DNA of 64,000 bases, taken from DATLNM01 sp035536775. Lineage in GTDB: Bacteria > Actinomycetota > CADDZG01 > WHSQ01. Positions 54,274 through 61,150 of this stretch are shown here, in pieces. Position 1 is the first letter of the stretch. Every line of letters begins with the position of its first letter. The stretch is taken from positions 1 through 64,000 of the forward strand of contig DATLNM010000019.1 of assembly GCA_035536775.1 (NCBI GenBank). Direction: 5' to 3'. Below the pieces are notes generated by a model. That model was given only the letters and a program-made list of their open reading frames with translations, was not told the DNA's origin and did no database searches. Made by a program: the position numbers and the translations under genes.

Positions 54274-54848
54274 TCGGTTACCTCGATGGGACGATCGGCG
54301 GACGGACCGCCGACGGATGTTTCCTCGAGGTCGGCGGAGTCGGCTATCGCGTGAGTTGTTCGGCGACGACGGGCGCGGCGCTTCCGCCCGAGGGAAGCCG
54401 CGCCAAGTTGTGGACTTTCACCTACGTGCGCGAGGACGCGCTGGCACTCTTCGGCTTCGCCACGGCAGAGGAGCAGTCGATGTTCGAGGCATTGCTCAGC
54501 GTGTCTGGCATCGGACCGCGCGCAGCGCTGTCGTTGTGCTCTGCGTTCACGCCCGATTCCTTCCGGCGCGCGCTCGTGACCGACGATGTTGACTCGTTCT
54601 CCTCGGTTCCCGGGATCGGCAAGAAGACCGCGGCGCGGATATTGCTGGATCTGAAAGAGAAGATGGCGCTCCCCGACCTGGCGGTGGCGGGCAGCGCGCC
54701 GCCGTCCCTGGTCGAGGCCCGCTCCGCGCTGCAGAACCTCGGGTACTCCGCGGCGGAGGTGCGAGCCGCACTGGCTGCCTTGGATGTCTCGACCGCGGAC
54801 GACGCGGCAACGGTCATCAAGTCGGCGCTCAAGGTGCTCGCCGGATGA
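54270..54848 (+). CDS. ruvA: Holliday junction branch migration protein RuvA
   Basis: Binds the junction as a tetramer and loads RuvB. The 192 residues show the OB-fold domain (IGYLDGTI, GVGYRV), two helix-hairpin-helix motifs (VSGIGPRAAL and VPGIGKKTAARI) and the flexible linker to a C-terminal domain III (ALQNLGYSAAEVRAAL). GTG 54270 overlaps the ruvC stop; the longer in-frame start is inside ruvC. Its stop overlaps ruvB as ATGA. Confidence 0.97.
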   Translation: MIGYLDGTIGGRTADGCFLEVGGVGYRVSCSATTGAALPPEGSRAKLWTFTYVREDALALFGFATAEEQSMFEALLSVSGIGPRAALSLCSAFTPDSFRRALVTDDVDSFSSVPGIGKKTAARILLDLKEKMALPDLAVAGSAPPSLVEARSALQNLGYSAAEVRAALAALDVSTADDAATVIKSALKVLAG

Positions 54849-55915
54849 GCGGGAAACCTGCCCGGGACGAGTCGTCGGTGGAAGGGATCGTCGTCGCTGG
54901 GGCCGATCCGGTCGAGCGCGAGACCGAAGCATCGTTGCGGCCTCGAACCCTCGACGAGTTCGTTGGTCAGCCCGAGCTCAAAGAGCACCTCGGGGTGGTG
55001 TTGGGCGCTGCGCTCGAGCGGGGTGAGCCGGCGGGTCACTTGCTGCTGTCCGGCCCGCCCGGACTGGGCAAGACCAGCATGGCCTACGTCGTGGCGAACA
55101 CCATGGGTGCACAGATCCGCCCCACGTCTGGACCGGCGCTCGAACGCGCCGGAGACCTCGCTGCCATCCTGACGAACCTCGGTGATGGCGACGTGTTGTT
55201 CGTCGACGAGATCCACCGTCTCCCGCGCCCCGTCGAAGAGGTGCTCTACCCCGCGATGGAGGACTTCCAGCTCGACCTCGTCATCGGCAAGGGCCCCAGC
55301 GCGCATTCGATCCGCTTGGACCTTCCCCGTTTCACCCTCATCGGGGCGACGACGCGCGCCGGCCTCATCACCGGACCGCTACGCAGTCGCTTCGAGCTCT
55401 CGGAACGACTTGACTATTACCCACCACGAGACCTCCTCGAGATCGTGCTCCGCTCCGCTCGGATACTCGGTGTCGCGCTGGAGAGGTCAGGCGCAGAGAC
55501 CATCGCTGGCCGGTCACGAGGCACCCCGCGCATCGCGAACCGGCTGCTGCGGCGAGTCCGCGACTGGGCCCAGATCAACGGGCGCACTCCCATCGATTCC
55601 GGTGTGGCCGAAGAGGCCTTGGATTTCTTCCGCGTCGATGCGCTCGGTTTGGACAAGGTCGATGCGGCGATCCTCGACTCCATCGTGCGCCGCTTTGGCG
55701 GTGGCCCGGTCGGCCTTTCCACGATCGCAGTTTCGGTGGGGGAGGAGCCCGACACCATCGAGGACGTCTACGAGCCCTTCCTCCTCCAGCTCGGCTTCCT
55801 GAGAAGGACCCCCCGCGGCCGTGAGGCGACCGACGCCGCCTTCGCCCACCTCGGCATCGACCGCACAAGCGATACGCCCGATACGCCGGACGCGCCATCA
55901 CTGTTCGGCAGCTAG
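54845..55915 (+). CDS. ruvB: Holliday junction branch migration ATPase RuvB
   Basis: AAA+ motor for branch migration. It has RPRTLDEFVGQ-like opening (RPRTLDEFVGQPELK here as LRPRTLDEFVG), Walker A GPPGLGKTS, Walker B LFVDEIHRL, the sensor segment TLIGATTRAG and the GTPRIANRLLRRVRD arginine finger region. At 356 residues the length is normal. It converges with the DUF222/HNH gene, 4 bases apart. Confidence 0.97.
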   Translation: MSGKPARDESSVEGIVVAGADPVERETEASLRPRTLDEFVGQPELKEHLGVVLGAALERGEPAGHLLLSGPPGLGKTSMAYVVANTMGAQIRPTSGPALERAGDLAAILTNLGDGDVLFVDEIHRLPRPVEEVLYPAMEDFQLDLVIGKGPSAHSIRLDLPRFTLIGATTRAGLITGPLRSRFELSERLDYYPPRDLLEIVLRSARILGVALERSGAETIAGRSRGTPRIANRLLRRVRDWAQINGRTPIDSGVAEEALDFFRVDALGLDKVDAAILDSIVRRFGGGPVGLSTIAVSVGEEPDTIEDVYEPFLLQLGFLRRTPRGREATDAAFAHLGIDRTSDTPDTPDAPSLFGS

Positions 55916-55919
55916 GAAC

Positions 55920-57287
55920 CTAAGTCTCCGCAGGTCCGGCGCGCGGCAGACGCGCACGCGCCGATCTCACCCCCGGCACTTCGAGCAAGCTCCCATCGGG
56001 ACGGAACCACCTCGTCTCGCCCGTCCGGACGTTGAGCTGGACGTTCCACGCGAGCTCGTGCAGCAGTTTGTGATGGAAGGGGCACACCATGATGAGGTTG
56101 TCGGTCTGGGTCGGACCCGTCGGCCAGTGCACGATGTGGTGGCAGTCCATGAAGCGACAGCCGTGGCACCCGGGGAACGCGCACCGCCCGTCCCGGTGGT
56201 AGACCGCCCGGCGCACGTAGCCCGGTGGCGAGTACCTCGAGTGTCCGACGCCGACGGGTTGGCCCTCGCCGTTCTCGAGCACGGGCTGGATGCGGGCGTC
56301 ACAGGTCATGCGCCGAAGTGTCTCAGGGTGGATGACGCCGCCGCCTTCGATCTGCCCGCCGATCGTGTCTGACGAGAACGCCTCGAGCGGCGCGTGGACC
56401 ACGATCTCGGTCCCATTCCGGCGGGAGATGTCGGCCTCGCAGTCGCATTCGGCCGATGCGCCGCCGAGGGCGAGCAGGTAGAGGGCATCGGCGCGCCTGC
56501 GATCGAGACCGTCGCCTGGATCGAACCAGCCGGGCTCCTCCTCATCGGGCAGCGTCGGGACGATGTCACGTGCGATGCGGTCGAGCGCGTTGGCGATGAC
56601 CTGACCTTGGTCGGCGGGCATACGGCCGGCGAGGCCGATCTGGCCGTCGAGCTCGACCCAGTGGCGAAGGTAGCGGTCGTGGATCGCCCCGGCAGCCTCT
56701 TCCTTGGGAGGCTGGTTCTCGCGATCGGCGCGCCTGCGGACCGCCGTGACCGTCGAGCGGTACGCCCAGCGCAGGAGCTTCGCTTCGTTCTCAGGGGTCG
56801 CGATGCGTACGAGGTCGAGCATCTTGTCGAAGCTCAGCTCACCCGAGGAGAACGCCTCGGAAGTGAGCGGCAGACGCTTGAGCGCATGGGCTGCGAACAG
56901 CCACCGCCCTGCGGCCCACTTGGTGATGCCGAACTGCGCCGCGACCCAGCCGGGCATGGCACGCGCACCGTCGTACTCGTCTGGCTCGATGACCTCGGTG
57001 CCATCGACCGAGAGCTCGCCCCAGATGAAGGGATCATCGCAGTCGGCGAGGTCCGCCAGCATCTCGAACTGGGCGCGCCCTGCTGCCGCGCGCGATCCCT
57101 TGAGCTTCGCGATGCGCCGCTCGCGCTCGCGCAGCATGTCGGGGTCGGGAGCGCTGTGAAAGAAGTCCGAGGCGAGGCGCGACCGCGTGTGGGTTCGGGT
57201 GTGGGGATCGGTGTAAGCGTTGGTTGGGGCCAGGGCCTGGGACGCGAGTCCCCGCTCCTGTAGCTCACTGCCACCTTTGAGGTACAT
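55920..57287 (-). CDS. DUF222 and HNH endonuclease domain protein (13E12-type)
   Basis: The 455-residue protein has an N-terminal DUF222 helical domain (about 55-300) and a C-terminal HNH nuclease: CAFPGC, then the catalytic CHHIVHW with the metal His pair, NLIMVCPFHHKLLHE with the second zinc Cys and the third His. All catalytic residues look intact. This is the large actinobacterial family that includes the mycobacterial 13E12 repeat proteins. The promoter region carries a perfect SOS box (see 57394-57421). The gene sits between ruvB and yajC, which are adjacent in most actinobacteria, so it is probably a later arrival. ATG 57287 has TGGAG about 8 bases upstream. Confidence 0.9.
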   Translation of the reverse strand: MYLKGGSELQERGLASQALAPTNAYTDPHTRTHTRSRLASDFFHSAPDPDMLRERERRIAKLKGSRAAAGRAQFEMLADLADCDDPFIWGELSVDGTEVIEPDEYDGARAMPGWVAAQFGITKWAAGRWLFAAHALKRLPLTSEAFSSGELSFDKMLDLVRIATPENEAKLLRWAYRSTVTAVRRRADRENQPPKEEAAGAIHDRYLRHWVELDGQIGLAGRMPADQGQVIANALDRIARDIVPTLPDEEEPGWFDPGDGLDRRRADALYLLALGGASAECDCEADISRRNGTEIVVHAPLEAFSSDTIGGQIEGGGVIHPETLRRMTCDARIQPVLENGEGQPVGVGHSRYSPPGYVRRAVYHRDGRCAFPGCHGCRFMDCHHIVHWPTGPTQTDNLIMVCPFHHKLLHELAWNVQLNVRTGETRWFRPDGSLLEVPGVRSARARLPRAGPAET

Positions 57288-57393
57288 GCGCGCTCCATCT
57301 CTCAGTGGGGCATGACGACGCGATTCCGACGGTGGCCGGATGCTCCATCAGCCTCACGAGGGGGCGCGGACCCCTTCGTATATCTCTGTGCAT

Positions 57394-57421
57394 AGTATAC
57401 GAACATACGTTCGATGGTCAA
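57394..57421 (-). promoter_or_regulatory. Near-consensus promoter of the HNH gene with a perfect SOS box in its spacer
   Basis: On the minus strand: -35 TTGACC (57421 to 57416), a 16-base spacer, and -10 TATACT (57399 to 57394). The palindrome CGAAC-GTAT-GTTCG (57413 to 57400) fills most of the spacer, so LexA bound there would block RNA polymerase directly. The expected transcription start is near 57387, giving a leader of about 100 bases to the ATG at 57287. Confidence 0.85.
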
Positions 57422-57482
57422 GAGCCTGTGCCGAAAGTCTGATCAGGAATGCTCCGACTCTGTCCGAAGCGCCAAGAAGGCC

Positions 57483-57640
57483 GCGAGCGATCCGGCGCGA
57501 GTCGCCCCATCGAGCCCCCGAGAAGCCCGGCGAAAGAGCGACGGCGCAGCTCGTCTAGCGGCAGCGAGCGATCCGGCGCGAGCCGCCGTATGGAGCCCAG
57601 GTGATCCCCGGCGAGCGAGCGACGGCATAGCCGTCGCGTA
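57483..57640. repeat. Two imperfect tandem copies of an 81-bp sequence
   Basis: Copy 1 starts at 57483 and copy 2 at 57564, both opening with GCGAGCGATCCGGCGCGAG and sharing GAGCCC, CCCGGCGA and GAGCGACGGC at the same offsets, with divergence between these blocks. On the minus strand each copy can be read as a 27-residue unit containing RRLAPDRS or GRLAPDRS, a run seen in many spurious actinobacterial proteins. Most likely a non-coding expanding repeat. Confidence 0.7.
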
Positions 57641-57660
57641 ACAAGTAGAGTTCCGTTCCG

Positions 57661-57692
57661 GAGCCGCTCGGCGGCTCTGTTCGCGTGCGAAC
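57661..57692 (+). other. Two adjacent perfect hairpins upstream of yajC
   Basis: GAGCCGC-TCG-GCGGCTC (57661-57677) is followed one base later by GTTCGC-GT-GCGAAC (57679-57692). They lie about 75 bases before the yajC start and could be part of its 5' leader or a terminator of the opposite strand. No T-tract follows in either direction. Confidence 0.45.
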
Positions 57693-57763
57693 GGGCACCT
57701 AAGCACGCAACGACCCTGAGAGGCGGCGGCATCGCCGCGCGACTAGCGCAAAGGACGGGAACA

Positions 57764-58288
57764 GTGGACGGTACGGGGCTGGGCAACCTCATCTTTCTGG
57801 CACTCCTGATCGGAGTGTTCTATGTGTTTCTCATCAGGCCGCAGAAGCGCCGGGTGGAGGAGCAGCGCAAGTTGATCGGATCGATCGAGCCCGGTGATGA
57901 GATCGTCACCGTCGGCGGTCTGTACGGCACCGTTACTTCGATCGGCGACGAGGACATGCAGATCGAGATCGCGCCCGGCACCAAGGTGCGCTACGCGAAG
58001 GCCGCGATCGCCCGTCGTGTGACGGAGAGCCTCGGTGCTGCTAGGACCCAGGCGTTCGAGCCGGTGAAATCCGCGTCGGATGACAACGGAAGCGACTCGA
58101 CAGACACCAAGACGGCCGCCGCTACGACGCGCAGCGCGTCGACCACTCGCTCGACCTCATCGGCCAAGAAGACTGCGGCTCGCAAGACGCCGGCGAAGAA
58201 GACAACTGCCAAGAAGACCTCGGCGAAGACGACCTCACGCAAGTCCTCGGGCTCTCCGTCCTCACGCTCCAACAAGCGCACTCGATAG
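57764..58288 (+). CDS. yajC: Preprotein translocase subunit YajC with a long basic tail
   Basis: YajC joins SecD-SecF at the SecYEG translocon. The N-terminal 100 residues are typical: a single transmembrane helix (about 7-25) ending IRPQKRR, then the small GDEIVTVGGLYGTV domain. The C-terminal 75 residues are a low-complexity Lys/Thr/Ala/Ser tail with AKKT-like repeats, predicted disordered and cytosolic, absent from most YajC proteins. GTG 57764 is preceded by AAGGACGG. It heads the yajC-secD-secF transcript. Confidence 0.93.
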   Translation: MDGTGLGNLIFLALLIGVFYVFLIRPQKRRVEEQRKLIGSIEPGDEIVTVGGLYGTVTSIGDEDMQIEIAPGTKVRYAKAAIARRVTESLGAARTQAFEPVKSASDDNGSDSTDTKTAAATTRSASTTRSTSSAKKTAARKTPAKKTTAKKTSAKTTSRKSSGSPSSRSNKRTR

Positions 58289-58297
58289 GAGTAAGCC

Positions 58298-59887
58298 GTG
58301 AAGCTCCGCAGGTATCGAATCCGGCTCGCCTTGGCGCTCCTGATCGCTTTCGGGGGACTCGCCAGCGTCCTGATCGGCGACCTACATCCGAACCTCGGCC
58401 TCGACCTCGAGGGCGGGATCAGCGTCACGCTCACAGCCGCGTCCGACCGCGAGATCGAGCCGGAGGTGCTCGACAAGACCGTCGAGATCATCAGAGCGCG
58501 GCTCGACGAGTTCGGTGGTCTGGAGCCGGATATCAGCCGCTCCGGCGCGAACAACATCCTCATCCAGCTCCCGGGCCTCGAGAACGAGGAGGAGGCCCTC
58601 GAGCTCGTGGGGACGACCGCGCAGCTGACGTTCCGCCAGGTCGAAGAGATCATCCCGCCGGATGCTGACCCCACCGCGTCACCCTCGCCCTCGCCATCCG
58701 CATCGGCAACTGAACCGGCCAAGGGTGACGAGGACGGGAACAAGAACGACGGGAAGAACGACGGGAACAAGAACGACGCCAAGGACGACGCGAAGGATGA
58801 CCCTAAGGACGAGCCCGAGGACGACGAGGATTCTGCGCGCCCGGGGGTCACGGAGGGCACCGACGAGTCGGTGAACGACAAAGAGGTTGTCTACCCATCG
58901 GCCGATGACGAAGAGGACGGGGTCCTCTACAGGCTCAAGCCCGCCGTGCTCACCGGAGAGGTCATCGAAGACGCCGAGGCCGTCACCGACACGACCACGG
59001 GGGAATGGAGCGTCACGATCGAGATGAACGACCGTGGCTCGAAGATCTGGGCCGACTTCACGGGCGACCTCGCGTGTCTGCGGGATGAGGGCGACCCCAT
59101 CCGCGAGCAGGTCGCGATCGTGCTCGACGGCAAGGTCGAGTCCGCCGCCGGCATGCAGCCCCCCACCCAGGGTGGCTCGGGTGTGGAGTGCGGGGTGGGG
59201 ATCGCCGGTGGCGAGACCCAGATCGACGTCGGTAGCCAGGAGGAAGCCAAGAACCTCGCTCTCGTGCTTCGCACCGGCGCTCTTCCGCTGACCCTCGAGC
59301 AGTCGGAGGTGCAGAAGGTGTCACCGACGCTGGGCCGCGATTCGCTCAACGCCGGCATCTTGGCGGGCCTCCTCGGTCTCGGCCTCGTGATGATCTACAT
59401 GGTCGTCTACTACCGCGGCCTCGGGCTCATCGTGTGGGCGGGCCTCGCGGTCTTCGCAGCGATCCTCTACACGCTCATGGCGTTCCTCGGGAAGACGGCG
59501 AACTTCACACTGAGCCTCGCCGGCATCGCGGGGTTCATCGTGTCGGTCGGGGTTACGGCCGACTCCTACATCGTCGCATTCGAGCGCCTGAAGGACGAGG
59601 TCCGTTCCGGCAAGAGCCTCCGCGCCGCGGTCGATCGCGGGATGGTCCGCTCATTCCGCACGATCCTCGTGGCGGACTTCGTCACGGGCTCGGCCGCCGT
59701 CATCCTGTTCTTCCTCGCCGTTGGTTCGGTCAAAGGCTTCGCTCTGACGCTCGGGCTGTCGACGATCGCCGACGTCCTCATCGCCTACTACTTCACGCGC
59801 TCAGCGGTCACGCTCCTAGCGCGCACGAAGTGGTTCGCCGAAGGGAAGTTCATCGGGATGAGGGACGCGCTGGGGGTGGAGTCATGA
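58298..59887 (+). CDS. secD: Protein translocase subunit SecD with a charged insertion
   Basis: SecD uses proton motive force to complete protein export. The protein has TM1 at about 8-27, the D1 motif LGLDLEGGISVTL (33-45), a P1 periplasmic domain, and the five C-terminal helices with the D5 and D6 motifs (GRDSLNAGI, SVGVTADSYIVAFERLKDE). The unusual feature is an insertion of about 85 residues (121-207) inside P1: a Ser/Pro run followed by a Lys/Asn/Asp-rich repeat, extracellular and probably disordered. Total 529 residues. The stop overlaps secF as ATGA. Confidence 0.95.
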   Translation: MKLRRYRIRLALALLIAFGGLASVLIGDLHPNLGLDLEGGISVTLTAASDREIEPEVLDKTVEIIRARLDEFGGLEPDISRSGANNILIQLPGLENEEEALELVGTTAQLTFRQVEEIIPPDADPTASPSPSPSASATEPAKGDEDGNKNDGKNDGNKNDAKDDAKDDPKDEPEDDEDSARPGVTEGTDESVNDKEVVYPSADDEEDGVLYRLKPAVLTGEVIEDAEAVTDTTTGEWSVTIEMNDRGSKIWADFTGDLACLRDEGDPIREQVAIVLDGKVESAAGMQPPTQGGSGVECGVGIAGGETQIDVGSQEEAKNLALVLRTGALPLTLEQSEVQKVSPTLGRDSLNAGILAGLLGLGLVMIYMVVYYRGLGLIVWAGLAVFAAILYTLMAFLGKTANFTLSLAGIAGFIVSVGVTADSYIVAFERLKDEVRSGKSLRAAVDRGMVRSFRTILVADFVTGSAAVILFFLAVGSVKGFALTLGLSTIADVLIAYYFTRSAVTLLARTKWFAEGKFIGMRDALGVES

Positions 59888-61131
59888 GCTCTCCTGGTAG
59901 CCCGCGCCCCGAGCGCTCGAGCATGAGCACCATGGAGCACATCAAGCGCATGTTCCGGGGCGAAACGAATTTCGACTTCATCGGGCGCCGGAACCTTTGG
60001 TTCGGGCTCTCGGGAGCGGTCCTGTTGATAAGCATCCTTGCGATGCCACTTCGACCCGCGCACTCACCTTGCTCGCCGCCGCTGCCTTCCTTCTTCAAAG
60101 GTCTGAACTGTGGCATCGAGTTCAAGGGTGGCGTATCGATCCAGGCGCCCATCGGCGCGGACAGCCCGCTCGCCGATCAGGCCGACCTCGAGGTCATCGA
60201 GTCCGTGCGGGAAGGTGTCGAGGAGGTCGGCGCGCTCGACCCTCAGATCCAGGTCGCGAGCCTGGGCGACGACCGCAGCGTCATCGTCCAGACGACCGAG
60301 CTCGGCACGGTCGAGGAGCAGGAGGCGTTCCAGGACCGCGTCCGTGAACTTACCGGCGCGACGGTCGAAGAGAGCTCTCCGCAGCGGATCGGGCGGAAGT
60401 GGGGTGGCGAGATCTCGCGCAAGGCGTTCTTCGCGATGGTCGTCTTCCTCATCGTTATCTCGATCTTCATGTCGTGGCGCTTCGAATGGAAGATGGGCAT
60501 CGCGGCGATCGCCGCCATGTTCCACGACCTCATCGTGACGGCGGGCGTGTATGCGATCGTCGGATTCGAGCTGACGCCGTCCACGATCATCGCGATCCTC
60601 ACGATCTTGGGTTACTCGCTCTACGACAACGTGGTGGTCTTCGACAAGGTCGAGGAGAACGTGGCCGCGTTCGCGGCGACGGGCAAGATGACCTACAACG
60701 ACGCCGCGAACCTGTCGCTCAACGAAGTCTTCATGCGTTCGCTCAACACTGCCCTCGCGACCATCCTCCCGGTGGCGGCTCTGCTGTTCGTGGGTGCCGG
60801 GATACTCGGTGCCGGAACCCTGAAGGACCTCGCGCTGGCGTTGTTCGTAGGTCTCTTCGTAGGCACCTATTCGTCGGTGTTCTTCGCGGTGCCGATCCTG
60901 GCGACCTTGAAGGAGCGCGAGCCCCGCTTTCAGAACGTGCGCGAGAAGCTGGCGCGCGATGCTGCGCGTCGAACCGCGGTCAAGCCCGCGGTGGTAACCG
61001 AGGCGCCGGGCGTCGAGGGGCACGAGATCGCCGCGCCGGCTCGCCCGACCGCCGCGACACCCGCGACGCCGAGGCCGGCGAGCAAGCCGCGCGCTGGAAC
61101 CAAGAAGGCGAAGCGCCGGAAGCGGAAGTAA
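59884..61131 (+). CDS. secF: Protein translocase subunit SecF
   Basis: Partner of SecD. The 415 residues hold TM1 (about 40-58), the GIEFKGGVSI motif, a P4 periplasmic domain, and five C-terminal helices with the SLYDNVVVFDKVEEN and SLNTALATILPV motifs. A C-terminal Ala/Pro/Lys/Arg-rich cytosolic tail of about 75 residues is longer than usual, mirroring the tails of YajC and UvrA. The ATG overlaps the secD stop; the relA promoter lies just after its stop. Confidence 0.96.
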   Translation: MSSPGSPRPERSSMSTMEHIKRMFRGETNFDFIGRRNLWFGLSGAVLLISILAMPLRPAHSPCSPPLPSFFKGLNCGIEFKGGVSIQAPIGADSPLADQADLEVIESVREGVEEVGALDPQIQVASLGDDRSVIVQTTELGTVEEQEAFQDRVRELTGATVEESSPQRIGRKWGGEISRKAFFAMVVFLIVISIFMSWRFEWKMGIAAIAAMFHDLIVTAGVYAIVGFELTPSTIIAILTILGYSLYDNVVVFDKVEENVAAFAATGKMTYNDAANLSLNEVFMRSLNTALATILPVAALLFVGAGILGAGTLKDLALALFVGLFVGTYSSVFFAVPILATLKEREPRFQNVREKLARDAARRTAVKPAVVTEAPGVEGHEIAAPARPTAATPATPRPASKPRAGTKKAKRRKRK

Positions 61132-61138
61132 CGCCGCC

Positions 61139-61144
61139 TACAAT
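61139..61144 (+). promoter_or_regulatory. Candidate -10 element for relA
   Basis: TACAAT is a near-perfect -10 hexamer and ends 6 bases before the relA ATG, with no Shine-Dalgarno sequence between, implying a leaderless relA mRNA made separately from secF. No -35 was recognised at the expected distance. Confidence 0.5.
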
Positions 61145-61150
61145 TACCCC

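Larger units (their letters stand above)
57288..57763. other. Gene-free region between the HNH gene and yajC
   Basis: This 476-base region holds, from left to right, the 5' leader and SOS-regulated promoter of the HNH gene (57394-57421), a degenerate 81-bp tandem repeat (57483-57640), two adjacent perfect hairpins (57661-57692), and the yajC ribosome binding site AAGGACGG (57751-57758). Open frames across it are low-complexity readings of the repeats and I do not consider them genes. Confidence 0.7.

Noticed and set aside
55920..57287. HNH gene as a homing endonuclease or part of a phage
   Set aside because: The DUF222 domain marks the chromosomal 13E12-type family; there is no intron, intein or phage gene nearby.
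57483..57640. CRISPR array
   Set aside because: Only two long, diverged tandem copies, no unique spacers and no cas genes in the window.
57340..57641. Small open frames across the 81-bp repeats
   Set aside because: They are low-complexity readings of the tandem repeat on both strands, without ribosome sites or recognisable domains.
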